A stretch of 10,754 bases of DNA from an uncultured Clostridium sp. (GTDB lineage: Bacteria; Bacillota; Clostridia; Clostridiales; Clostridiaceae), in assembly GCF_934754915.1 (NCBI RefSeq), contig NZ_CAKVKB010000113.1, forward strand, positions 1 through 10,754. Reading direction: 5' to 3'. Made by a program: the position numbers and the translations under genes. The notes under the pieces were generated by a model. The model did no database searches, was not told where the DNA came from, and saw only the letters and a program-made list of their open reading frames with translations. This document shows, piece by piece, positions 1 through 6,712 of the stretch. Position 1 is the stretch's first letter, and each line of letters starts with the position of its first letter.

Positions 1-63
1 TATAATTTGAATTCTATAACACATATTCGAGGATTTTTCATACTTAGTATAAACATCAAAAAT

Positions 64-110
64 AAATCAATATATAGCATACTGTAAACATGTATACTAT
101 ATGTTGATTT
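64..110 (-). terminator. Long imperfect hairpin downstream of the pyridoxamine kinase gene
   Basis: Two 19-base arms (64-82 and 92-110) are inverted repeats around a 9-base loop. Seventeen of 19 positions are Watson-Crick pairs; in the minus-strand RNA one of the other two is a G-U wobble and one is a mismatch. It lies 46 bases past the kinase stop codon and is followed on the minus strand by a T-rich stretch (TATTTATTTTT). A factor-independent terminator is the simplest reading, although the stem is AT-rich and the T-run is interrupted. It could also be a small mobile-repeat remnant. Confidence 0.5.
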
Positions 111-155
111 GAATTATATAAAATTATAGTTATGAAGTATTCATATTTAATTATT

Positions 156-1016
156 TTATTCGTTTAAATACTTGAGACATTTTTCAAGAAGAACTCCTTC
201 TTTAACTTCATAATCATATTGACTGCTTATTTTCATAGTCTTTTCCACAAATGAGCATGAACGTTCACAGCCATTCAATAAACTTTTACCATTCATAAGA
301 CTGCCGAAAAGAACTGAAGTAAAAATATCACCTGTTCCAGGATAACTTTTCTCCTGTCTGACGCTTTCTATTATGTTGAGCAAATCACTTTCTCTGTCAT
401 ATACAGCCGTTCCTATAAGGCTTTTATCTTTTAATGGAACACTTGTTATTACAACATTTCTGCATCCATACTTACAAAGTCTTCTGCATATTTTATGTAT
501 TTCTTCTCTTTCTACATAATCTGAAAATTCCGTTTCTGAAAGTAAACATGCTTCCGTGTAATTAGGAGTTATTATATGTGCATATTTGATAAGTTGTTTT
601 AATTTTTCTGAATACTTTTTATCAAAATTGCTATAATACACTCCATTATCACCAAAAATAGGATCAAATATAACAATCTTCTCCTCAATATTGTTTTTCA
701 ACCTATTTCTATCCAATTCTTCGAAATAATTTATGCATTCTTCTATATTTTTAATATCTCCAAGATAACCTATGAAAATCCCATCAAAATCTAAATTGAG
801 TTTTCCATAATGATTCATAGCCTTTTCAATATAATTATCTAATTTTACTATTACAGGTGTTCCAAGACCTCCTGTATGTGATGAAAGTATCATCGTAGGT
901 ACTGGACACACTTCTATTTCCATCATAGACAATACTGGAAGTATATTTGTAAGTGCTGCTTTTCCAACTCCACATAAATCATGTATTACAGCTGCTCTTT
1001 TTATTGGCTTTTTCAT
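156..1016 (-). CDS. pdxK: Pyridoxamine/pyridoxine kinase (PfkB/ribokinase superfamily)
   Basis: The product should phosphorylate pyridoxamine, pyridoxine or pyridoxal with ATP in the cytoplasm, feeding the vitamin B6 salvage route to pyridoxal phosphate. The 286-residue length matches PdxK/PdxY enzymes. Visible family marks are an N-terminal VIHDLCGVGKA segment (about 10-20), GYLGD (83-87), FDPIFGD (117-123), TPNYTE (150-155) and the anion-hole/catalytic PGTGD (226-230), where Asp230 is the expected base. A TTG two codons upstream (1022) is in frame, but it sits one base from the Shine-Dalgarno GAGGTG (1024-1029). The ATG at 1016 lies seven bases from it and is chosen. The gene is single, divergent from the EamA permease, and has an extended -10 promoter just upstream. 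Whether pyridoxamine or pyridoxine is preferred, or a related substrate such as hydroxymethylpyrimidine, cannot be told from sequence. Confidence 0.88.
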   Translation of the reverse strand: MKKPIKRAAVIHDLCGVGKAALTNILPVLSMMEIEVCPVPTMILSSHTGGLGTPVIVKLDNYIEKAMNHYGKLNLDFDGIFIGYLGDIKNIEECINYFEELDRNRLKNNIEEKIVIFDPIFGDNGVYYSNFDKKYSEKLKQLIKYAHIITPNYTEACLLSETEFSDYVEREEIHKICRRLCKYGCRNVVITSVPLKDKSLIGTAVYDRESDLLNIIESVRQEKSYPGTGDIFTSVLFGSLMNGKSLLNGCERSCSFVEKTMKISSQYDYEVKEGVLLEKCLKYLNE

Positions 1017-1035
1017 AATCAATCACCTCATTAAG

Positions 1036-1044
1036 ATTATATCA
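1036..1044 (-). promoter_or_regulatory. Extended -10 promoter for the pyridoxamine kinase gene
   Basis: On the minus strand TGATATAAT gives a perfect -10 hexamer (1041-1036) preceded by TG one base upstream, the extended -10 signature. No good -35 is visible (TAAAAG at the right distance). The predicted start of transcription is near 1029, on top of the Shine-Dalgarno, so the leader would be very short. Confidence 0.45.
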
Positions 1045-1060
1045 TAACTAGAAATATGCT

Positions 1061-1088
1061 TTTACATATAAAAAAATTGTTTTATAAA
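1061..1088 (+). promoter_or_regulatory. Sigma-A-type promoter for the EamA permease gene
   Basis: TTTACA (1061-1066) and TATAAA (1083-1088) are separated by 16 bases, each matching the housekeeping consensus at five of six positions. Transcription would start near 1095, leaving a leader of about 65 bases before the TTG start at 1162. It lies back to back with the kinase promoter. Confidence 0.45.
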
Positions 1089-1161
1089 AATCAGAATAGA
1101 ACTTTTCTCCTTGGAAATCCTACTAAGAGAAAAACAAATCAAATGAAGGGAGAAGATAGAT

Positions 1162-2022
1162 TTGAAGTTAAACCAAAGATTAAAAGCCATATGTTTCATG
1201 ATAACAGCCTCAATATTTTTTACCACAATGAATCTTTTTAGCAAACTGGCTTCGGGTGTTTCCATATACCAAAAAGCATTTATTTCAAATGGGATTGCAT
1301 TATTTATAATATCAATAGTAATTATGAAAAATAAAATATCCTTTATTGGAAAAAGAGAAAACAGAAAATTTCTTTTTTTAAGAGGATTATGTGGCTCATT
1401 ATCACTTGCAGCACTATATTATACTCTTGATCATATGATTCTTTCTGACTGCACTATGCTTTCAAAGCTTGGTCCTTCTTTTGCTGTTATATTTGGATAT
1501 GTAATATTAAAGGATAAAATAAATACAAAACAAATTTTATTTCTTTTTATCACTCTTATAGGAGCTGTATTTATAATAAAACCAAGTCTTTCTTTAAATA
1601 TAATTCCTGCTTTAATAGGTTTATGTGGAGCTGCATGCGCTGGATTTGCTTTTACAATGATAAAACTTATTGGCAGTAAGGAAAATAAATTTACTATAAT
1701 TTTTTATAATATAGTATTTGCCTTTTTGCTCAGTTTTCCTATGTCATTTAAAAACATTGAGAATTATAAGAATAGGGAATCTGTTATATACATGATAATG
1801 TCTGGATTCTGCATAGCATTTGGGCAGATTTTCCTCACACTGGCATATAAAAATGCTCCTGCTGCAAGTATAGCATTATATGACTATGTGGGACTCATTA
1901 TTTCTGCTATATATGGATTTTTCCTTTTCTCAGAAACGCCTGATTATCTTTCAGTTTTAGGATATACTCTTATACTTGGAGTAGCTATTTTAAATTTTTT
2001 TATATCAAGAAAAGAATTATAA
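1162..2022 (+). CDS. EamA-family (drug/metabolite transporter superfamily) permease
   Basis: This 286-residue protein is hydrophobic along almost its whole length, with about ten predicted membrane helices in two EamA repeats (about 9-140 and 150-282), the usual length and layout of the family. Typical marks are the Arg-Gly at the start of helix 3 (about 73-74), the loop ILSDCTMLSKLGPSFAVIFG (93-112) and, in the second half, the matching APAASIALYDYVGLIISAI (232-250). Such carriers move metabolites or amino acids across the cytoplasmic membrane, but family membership does not give the substrate. The start is TTG, supported by AAGGGAG nine bases upstream; the first in-frame ATG is codon 13 and would cut into helix 1. 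It is transcribed away from the vitamin B6 kinase, so a link to B6 is possible but unproven. A terminator at 2076-2123 closes the unit. Confidence 0.85.
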   Translation: MKLNQRLKAICFMITASIFFTTMNLFSKLASGVSIYQKAFISNGIALFIISIVIMKNKISFIGKRENRKFLFLRGLCGSLSLAALYYTLDHMILSDCTMLSKLGPSFAVIFGYVILKDKINTKQILFLFITLIGAVFIIKPSLSLNIIPALIGLCGAACAGFAFTMIKLIGSKENKFTIIFYNIVFAFLLSFPMSFKNIENYKNRESVIYMIMSGFCIAFGQIFLTLAYKNAPAASIALYDYVGLIISAIYGFFLFSETPDYLSVLGYTLILGVAILNFFISRKEL

Positions 2023-2075
2023 TCACAAGTATTAAAGTATTAAAATATCATATCTCATAATCTTTCAATTAACAA

Positions 2076-2123
2076 AAAACAGCTGGACCTTAGCTATAAA
2101 AAGCCTATAATTCCAGCTGTTTT
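2076..2123. terminator. Bidirectional terminator between convergent genes
   Basis: A 12-bp perfect stem (AAAACAGCTGGA at 2076-2087 with TCCAGCTGTTTT at 2112-2123) encloses a 24-base loop that can form a further weak stem. On the plus strand it is followed by TTTGCTTTAT and ends the permease gene 54 bases after its stop. On the minus strand it is followed by a run of T (GTTTTTTGTT) and could act as a second stop for yitJ, whose stop codon is about 155 bases away. Confidence 0.75.
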
Positions 2124-2218
2124 GCTTTATGCTCATTTTATATGAAAAATATTCTATTAGTTATATATCACAAATTGCAATATCTATTTTCTTTAATACT
2201 GAAAATTATCTCATGCAT

Positions 2219-2274
2219 AATAAAATCATCAAAAAAATCTTATAAAGATTGCATTTTTAACTGTCAATTAAGAT
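2219..2274 (-). repeat. Dispersed intergenic repeat, copy 1 (short)
   Basis: Read on the minus strand it contains TTGACAGTT, then a small hairpin AATCTT-TAT-AAGATT (2236-2250) followed by a T-run and TGATGATTTTA. The same order of elements occurs at 4118-4190 (minus) and 6589-6660 (plus). The hairpin plus T-run lies 28 bases downstream of the yitJ stop and could double as its terminator, although the stem has only six pairs. The 2023-2277 interval otherwise holds only the terminator at 2076-2123. Confidence 0.5.
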
Positions 2275-2277
2275 ATA

Positions 2278-4068
2278 TTACTTATTTCCTTTATTAATTT
2301 CATTAACAATATCTATTATCATACTTACCCTTCCAAAAGGAGCAATAAAATATAACCCATCACATACATCCTTTAATTTTTTCCCCATTTCAGATGCAAT
2401 TTCAGTTCCAACCGCTTGTCCTTCTTCCTTGCTCATATTTTCATTAAATCTAGCTATACATTCTGCAGGTATTTTCACTCCTGGAAGTTCATTATTTAAA
2501 AATACTGCATTTCTATAGCTAACTATTGGAAGAATTCCCCCAAGTATTTTTGCATCTGTAGTTTCTTTTATTCTTCTTAAAAATTCAACTGCATCATTAT
2601 CATATACAGGCTGTGTCAAAAAGAATGTAGCTCCATTTTCCATTTTCTTTAACATTCTCTTATACTCTACATCTTTATTTTTAACATTTGGATTGATTGC
2701 TCCTCCTATAAGTATATTGTCATCTGTAAACATTTCCCCATTCATATCATTAATAAGGTTTATGAGTTTAAATGAATTAAGATTAAATACGCTCTTTGTC
2801 TCTACTCTGCTGGCATCACTTATAGGATCTCCTGTAATGGCAAGTATGTTTCTTATATTTTCTATATGTGCACCAATAAGGCTCGATCTTATTGCATTTG
2901 TATTTCTGTCTCTACAGCACATATGAGGCATTGCTTCTATTCCAATTTCTCTCTTTATCTTTGAAGCAATAATTACTGAATCAGCTCTCACTTTTGACAT
3001 TGGAGAATCTGGAATTGTAACAACATCAATTTTATTTTCTTTGCATAATTGTGCTCCTGCCATTATTTTTGTTGTATCTGCATCTACTGGTGCTGATAAT
3101 TCAATTGCAATCACAAATGTTCCTTTTTCTATTTTCTCTTTAAAAGTATTTTTCACAATTTTCTTGGAAGTGCTGATTTCTTTTTCATATCTTATGATTT
3201 TTTCTACCGGCTCATGTTTCTTATCGATAATTTCACTCAGCTTTTTTATATATGAAGGATTTGTTCCACAGCATCCTCCTATAATTGAAGCTCCCATTTT
3301 TTTTATTTCTTTCACTTTTCTCGCAAAATACATAGGACTGTTAGGATATACAGTTCTTGTATGTATTATCTCAGGAAATCCTGCATTAGGAAGTGCAGAA
3401 ACAATATCATTTCCTATTTCAATATTTCTGAATATATCAAGCATATGAAGAGGTCCTGAACCACAGTTAAATCCATAACTGTCAACTGAATTCATACTTT
3501 TAACTTCACTTATTATTTTGGCTGAACTATATCCATCCCTCGTAAATCCATCAGGTTTCACAGCAAATTGCGTCAATATAAAACTTTCAGGTTTTCTATG
3601 TTTAATATATGAACTTATTTCTTGAATGTAGTCCATATTGCTCAATGTTTCAAAAATAAAAATATTTATACCATTATCTAAAAAACAATCTGCAATAAAT
3701 TTATATTCTTCTAAAATCTCATCATAATTCTCATCAGCTTCATTTCCTCTTATAGGTCCAATGCTTCCACCTATAAAAACTTTTCGTCCATTTACAGCTT
3801 CTTTTGCAATCTGTATTCCTTTTTCTATGATTTCTTTCAGTGTAGATTTTGATACTCCAAGTTCCCATGTATTTGCACTAAAAGTATTAGTTCTTATTAA
3901 TCCAGCACCTGCTTCTATATACTCTTCATGAATTGCTTTTATTTTTTCCTTATCATTTAAATTGGCAAATTCACAATAAGATGCATCATTTCCTGTAATT
4001 TCCGAGTAATATGTGCCCATTGCCCCATCACATATAAGTATGTGATTTTTTAAAAATTCCTTTATCAT
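2278..4068 (-). CDS. yitJ: Bifunctional homocysteine S-methyltransferase / 5,10-methylenetetrahydrofolate reductase (YitJ type)
   Basis: A cytoplasmic fusion enzyme of methionine and one-carbon metabolism, 596 residues. Residues 1 to about 285 form a homocysteine S-methyltransferase barrel: CDGAMGTYYSE near the N-terminus and three presumed zinc-binding cysteines, Cys202 (GFNCGSGP) and Cys266-Cys267 (GGCCGTNP). Residues about 312-596 form a MetF-like reductase: Glu323 (FVIAIELSAP) as likely catalytic acid, HMCCRDR (382-388), LAITGDP (409-415) and FLTQPVYD (483-490). The reductase half would make 5-methyltetrahydrofolate and the transferase half would make methionine. The methyl donor of the first half is not shown by sequence; there is no cobalamin domain in this chain. 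Length and domain order match the Firmicute YitJ family. The ATG at 4068 has GGGGAG (4080-4085) 11 bases upstream, slightly far. It is a single gene. No S-box is visible upstream, although relatives often have one. Confidence 0.9.
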   Translation of the reverse strand: MIKEFLKNHILICDGAMGTYYSEITGNDASYCEFANLNDKEKIKAIHEEYIEAGAGLIRTNTFSANTWELGVSKSTLKEIIEKGIQIAKEAVNGRKVFIGGSIGPIRGNEADENYDEILEEYKFIADCFLDNGINIFIFETLSNMDYIQEISSYIKHRKPESFILTQFAVKPDGFTRDGYSSAKIISEVKSMNSVDSYGFNCGSGPLHMLDIFRNIEIGNDIVSALPNAGFPEIIHTRTVYPNSPMYFARKVKEIKKMGASIIGGCCGTNPSYIKKLSEIIDKKHEPVEKIIRYEKEISTSKKIVKNTFKEKIEKGTFVIAIELSAPVDADTTKIMAGAQLCKENKIDVVTIPDSPMSKVRADSVIIASKIKREIGIEAMPHMCCRDRNTNAIRSSLIGAHIENIRNILAITGDPISDASRVETKSVFNLNSFKLINLINDMNGEMFTDDNILIGGAINPNVKNKDVEYKRMLKKMENGATFFLTQPVYDNDAVEFLRRIKETTDAKILGGILPIVSYRNAVFLNNELPGVKIPAECIARFNENMSKEEGQAVGTEIASEMGKKLKDVCDGLYFIAPFGRVSMIIDIVNEINKGNK

Positions 4069-4093
4069 GTTTAAAATATCTCCCCAATTCTAT

Positions 4094-4122
4094 CTTATAT
4101 TAAAATACATATATGTTTTAAA
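4094..4122 (-). promoter_or_regulatory. Possible yitJ promoter
   Basis: On the minus strand TTTAAA (4122-4117), a 17-base spacer and TATAAG (4099-4094) give a weak -35 and a five-of-six -10. Transcription would start near 4087, just before the Shine-Dalgarno at 4085-4080, leaving no room for a leader riboswitch. The surroundings are very AT-rich, so chance matches are likely. Confidence 0.3.
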
Positions 4123-4190
4123 TAATAATCAAAAAATCTTTCAAAGATTTTATCATCCACTATAAATTGTCAGTTATGTATTGTTAGTTT
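4118..4190 (-). repeat. Dispersed intergenic repeat, copy 2
   Basis: Read on the minus strand: CTAACAAT, then CTGACAAT, then GGATGATAAAATCTT, then a hairpin (4133-4140 with 4144-4151, eight pairs, 3-base loop) and TTTTGATTATTATTT. It matches the plus-strand copy at 6589-6660 in the order and spelling of these blocks. It lies between the rsgI terminator and the yitJ promoter. The hairpin plus T-rich tail could work as a terminator or attenuator in front of yitJ. Confidence 0.55.
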
Positions 4191-4238
4191 AAACATATAT
4201 ATCTTAATTATATCTGAATTTCTATTTTTTTAAAACAA

Positions 4239-4266
4239 AAAAGATACAGATTTCTCTGTATCTTTT
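4239..4266 (-). terminator. Terminator of the sigI-rsgI operon
   Basis: A perfect 12-bp stem (4239-4250 with 4255-4266, core AGATACAGA / TCTGTATCT) closes a 4-base loop and is followed on the minus strand by TTTTGTTTTA. It begins 12 bases after the rsgI stop codon. This is one of the strongest factor-independent terminators in the window. Confidence 0.88.
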
Positions 4267-4278
4267 CTATCTTAATTT

Positions 4279-5481
4279 TTAATTCTTTTCAGTTGACACA
4301 TCCTCTGATGGTGATTGTTCTGGAACAGGCTCTGGTTCAATTTCTTGAACTTTATCCTCTTCAATTTTACCTGATGTAGGATTGTTTTCAATTGTATTCT
4401 TATCAGGATCTATTATAGTTGTTCCTGAATCATTCTTTCCATAATTTCCTGATGGCTTTTCTGGTTCAAGTTCTAACATGCCATTGTTTATTTCTGACTT
4501 GTTGTCTGGTTTCACTTCATCCTTTTGAGATGGTTGTGAAACTTTTTCATCACCTGAAGCATTTATGCCTGGCTTAACATTGTTAGAATTTCCTTGTTCT
4601 TTGCTGCTTCCTGAATTATTGTTACCAGTTTTATCATCAGAAACATTACCTGATGGTTTTTCAGCTGGAACATATTCTGGTTTATTTTCTTTTGATGCAT
4701 TTACATCTGAAGTTTTATTTTCTTCTGCATTGTAATAATTAACATTTTCTTTATCTTTTATCTTTTCTGTAATTTCTTTTACAGGTACATTTGCAATTTT
4801 CTTCTTTGTTTCTTCATCTACAACTGTTTTAGCAGCTTCATATCTTCCAAGGCTGATTCCTTGTTGTTCTGCTTCTTTTACATCAGTTTTATCTTCAGCT
4901 TTTATATAAGTTACATTTTCAGTATCAAAATTATTTAAAACAGCTTCTTTTATTTCATCTTCATAATCTGCTTTTTCTCCATTCTTTACAAAAGCAAATC
5001 CAACAAGAACATCTTTATTTTCCTTTAAGAATTCTTTCTCAACAAGAATATCTTTTATAGCTTTAATTCCATCATTTATATTCTTTCCTTTTATTCCACT
5101 GAAATCAATACTTCTTCCGTCATCATTCATTCCAGTAACTTTAAGAATATTCTGATTGTTATCAACTTCTATCTGTATGCTTGGGTTAATATCAAGACTT
5201 ACAACTGCAACAGTTTTACTATAATTCATATTAAAGAAAAATGTAAATGCAAGAAGAATCATCGCTGCCATTGAACCAAAAGTTTTCATAAACGAATTAT
5301 ATTTAAATTTACTATTAGTTGAAGATTTTATCTCAGTAACCTTTGCAATATCTTCATCAAAGTAAAATATTTTTTGGCCAACTGCCATCTGTGGCTTAAT
5401 CACTATTTTCTCCATGCTTCCATCATCATTCATGACAATAGCATAGTCATCTTTTAATTCCATTATCAAACCTTTTTTCAT
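4279..5481 (-). CDS. rsgI: Membrane anti-sigma-I factor RsgI
   Basis: A single-pass membrane protein (400 residues) expected to hold SigI inactive at the membrane and release it on an outside signal. Residues 2-47 form the cytoplasmic RsgI N-terminal domain (KKGLIMELKDDYAIVM onward), about 65-87 a membrane helix, and about 90-230 the conserved ectodomain, starting AVVSLDINPSIQIEVDN. The Asn-Pro in that motif is the site where autoproteolysis has been reported in clostridial RsgI proteins. From about 245 the chain is low-complexity (Asn, Glu, Pro, Ser, Lys) with EKPSGN twice (274-279 and 341-346). No carbohydrate-binding module or enzyme domain is visible, unlike many cellulosome-linked RsgIs. 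An upstream GTG at 5490 is in frame but lies inside the Shine-Dalgarno AGGTG; the ATG at 5481 has good spacing and is chosen. The Shine-Dalgarno overlaps the sigI stop, implying translational coupling. Confidence 0.9.
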   Translation of the reverse strand: MKKGLIMELKDDYAIVMNDDGSMEKIVIKPQMAVGQKIFYFDEDIAKVTEIKSSTNSKFKYNSFMKTFGSMAAMILLAFTFFFNMNYSKTVAVVSLDINPSIQIEVDNNQNILKVTGMNDDGRSIDFSGIKGKNINDGIKAIKDILVEKEFLKENKDVLVGFAFVKNGEKADYEDEIKEAVLNNFDTENVTYIKAEDKTDVKEAEQQGISLGRYEAAKTVVDEETKKKIANVPVKEITEKIKDKENVNYYNAEENKTSDVNASKENKPEYVPAEKPSGNVSDDKTGNNNSGSSKEQGNSNNVKPGINASGDEKVSQPSQKDEVKPDNKSEINNGMLELEPEKPSGNYGKNDSGTTIIDPDKNTIENNPTSGKIEEDKVQEIEPEPVPEQSPSEDVSTEKN

Positions 5482-5490
5482 ATATATCAC

Positions 5491-6156
5491 CTACTTCCTG
5501 ATCCAGTTTCTCAAAGCACTAAAGTTTTTATCAATTATTATAACAACTGCTATAATAAATTTTTTGCTCCTTTTTACTACCTTTTCTGTAACACCAAACC
5601 TTACTACAATTTTCTTGATTGGCAGTCTTCTCTTAAGGTACATAAAGGATAAAAATTCTTCCTCTTTGCATATCTGCTTAGAAAGATTGATTGCATTTTC
5701 TCTAGTTGCTTGCTGTTTTGGAGCTTCCTCCACCAAATCCTCTAAAGTAAAACCAAAGGAATTAATTTCTGCCTTAAGCATTTCAATTTGTTCAACTAAA
5801 AGACTGTTGTCTTCTTCCTGTTCAAATTTTTCATCCTTAAATTCAACCCCCATGTCTGTTAATTCCTCTAAAGATGAATGCTGATGCTTATTTTCCCCTT
5901 TTAGATAGTTTTTTATTCTACTTGAAATAACAAGCTTAGCATACGATAAAAAATGTCCTTTTTCATTGTCATATCTTTCAATTGCCTCATTGAAGCCAAG
6001 CAAACCGACACTTAATTCTTCATCGTTCTCACATGACACATATCTCCCAGTAACATCAGAAATACTTTTAATTATAAATGGCATGTGCTTTTCAATCAAT
6101 TTGTCAACTGTAGTTTGTCCTTCAATATTTAAATCTATCAAAACATTTTCGAGCAT
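5491..6156 (-). CDS. sigI: RNA polymerase sigma factor SigI
   Basis: An alternative sigma factor of the sigma-70 family, about 221 residues from the chosen start, paired with RsgI directly downstream. The sigma region 2 part is visible at about 38-90 (RYVSCENDEELSVGLLGFNE, then AIERYDNEKGHFLSYAKLVI), followed by an acidic linker and the SigI-specific C-terminal DNA-binding part (MYLKRRLPIKKIVVRFGVTE, about 172-191). SigI serves heat or cell-wall stress in bacilli and polysaccharide-utilisation genes in some clostridia; which applies here is unknown. The frame is open up to a TTG at 6192 and an ATG at 6180, but the ATG at 6156 follows AAGGGAG (6164-6170) with seven bases between, so the shorter form is preferred. 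The stop codon TAG is part of the rsgI Shine-Dalgarno. The promoter looks housekeeping-type. Confidence 0.9.
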   Translation of the reverse strand: MLENVLIDLNIEGQTTVDKLIEKHMPFIIKSISDVTGRYVSCENDEELSVGLLGFNEAIERYDNEKGHFLSYAKLVISSRIKNYLKGENKHQHSSLEELTDMGVEFKDEKFEQEEDNSLLVEQIEMLKAEINSFGFTLEDLVEEAPKQQATRENAINLSKQICKEEEFLSFMYLKRRLPIKKIVVRFGVTEKVVKRSKKFIIAVVIIIDKNFSALRNWIRK

Positions 6157-6197
6157 ATCTGCGCTCCCTTCCCCGGTCATTATTATATACAAGTTTA

Positions 6198-6226
6198 ATT
6201 ATGTGTTTTGGTACTTTTTTTATCAA
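6198..6226 (-). promoter_or_regulatory. Sigma-A-type promoter of sigI-rsgI
   Basis: On the minus strand TTGATA (6226-6221) and CATAAT (6203-6198) are exactly 17 bases apart, each matching the consensus at five of six positions. Transcription would start near 6191, giving a leader of about 35 bases. The spacer contains ACCAAAAC, whose inverted copy lies 71 bases further upstream. A second perfect TATAAT (6238-6233) lies upstream, but with a poor -35. Confidence 0.6.
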
Positions 6227-6246
6227 AAAAATATTATAAAACCGTA

Positions 6247-6258
6247 TTTTCATGAAAA
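6247..6258. promoter_or_regulatory. Perfect 12-bp palindrome upstream of the sigI promoter
   Basis: TTTTCATGAAAA is a perfect palindrome. It sits 21 bases upstream of the -35 of the main sigI promoter and overlaps the -35 position of the alternative TATAAT. A dimeric regulator could bind here, but the composition is AT-rich and chance is a fair explanation. Confidence 0.25.
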
Positions 6259-6588
6259 ATTAGAATACTTATTTTTAGAAAACACCAAAACCCTTTCTCA
6301 TAATTCACCTTATTATCACCATACTTGTCCACTTTTAATATTAACATATTTAGTATTTTAAATTAACATCTTTAAATAAATTTATGATTATTTTAATATT
6401 CATATGTAATTACTTAAATTTTCCCAAATAAATTTTTGTATATTTTCAACCATATAAATACATTGCAGACAATTCACATAAAAAATCTGATTCTAAGAAT
6501 ATGTGTTTCTGCTAATTTCACATCTGTAACTTTCATCTAAAATATAATTTTTATAGAATAAAAAATTTCTGACTAACATATATATTCC

Positions 6589-6660
6589 AATTAACAATGT
6601 GCAATGGATAATTGACAATGAAGGATAAAATCTTAGCAGAGATTTCTTTAATCGTTATTT
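6589..6660 (+). repeat. Dispersed intergenic repeat, copy 3 (plus orientation)
   Basis: The left part is a run of related short units (TTAACAATG, TGCAATGG, ATTGACAATG), then GAAGGATAAAATCTT, a hairpin AAATCT-TAGCAG-AGATTT (6628-6645), and CTTTAATCGTTATTT. The copies at 4118-4190 and 2219-2274 carry the same blocks in the same order on the other strand. From memory, short ACAAT-rich intergenic elements of this kind are common in Clostridium genomes; the number of copies in this genome is unknown. Confidence 0.6.
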
Positions 6661-6712
6661 AGTTTTATTATTAATATAATAATATTTAATCCTTTTGAAT
6701 TATATAGATATA

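Noticed and set aside
1..63. End of a further gene at the left edge
   Set aside because: The stretch is AT-rich with no long open frame or recognisable protein; too short to judge.
1056..1265. Short open frames on both strands across the kinase-permease promoter region
   Set aside because: They overlap the start of the EamA permease in other frames, have no good ribosome sites for their starts, and their products resemble nothing recognisable.
2693..3448. Plus-strand open frames inside yitJ
   Set aside because: They are antisense to a gene with clear catalytic motifs; the hydrophobic translations are what the reverse strand of AT-rich clostridial coding DNA gives.
4069..4238. S-box or T-box leader before yitJ
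   Set aside because: No conserved S-box core or T-box sequence is visible, and the likely transcription start leaves too short a leader.
6157..6300. SigI-dependent autoregulatory promoter
   Set aside because: I searched the minus strand for an A-rich -35 (CNNAAA type) followed by a CGAA -10. CCAAAA occurs but no CGAA lies at a suitable distance, while a good sigma-A pair is present.
5564..6361. Plus-strand open frames opposite sigI and its upstream region
   Set aside because: Shadows of sigI; serine-rich translations with no family features and no ribosome sites.
2219..6660. CRISPR array made of the three repeat copies
   Set aside because: Copies are diverged, kilobases apart, in both orientations, with genes between them; there is no regular spacing and no cas gene.
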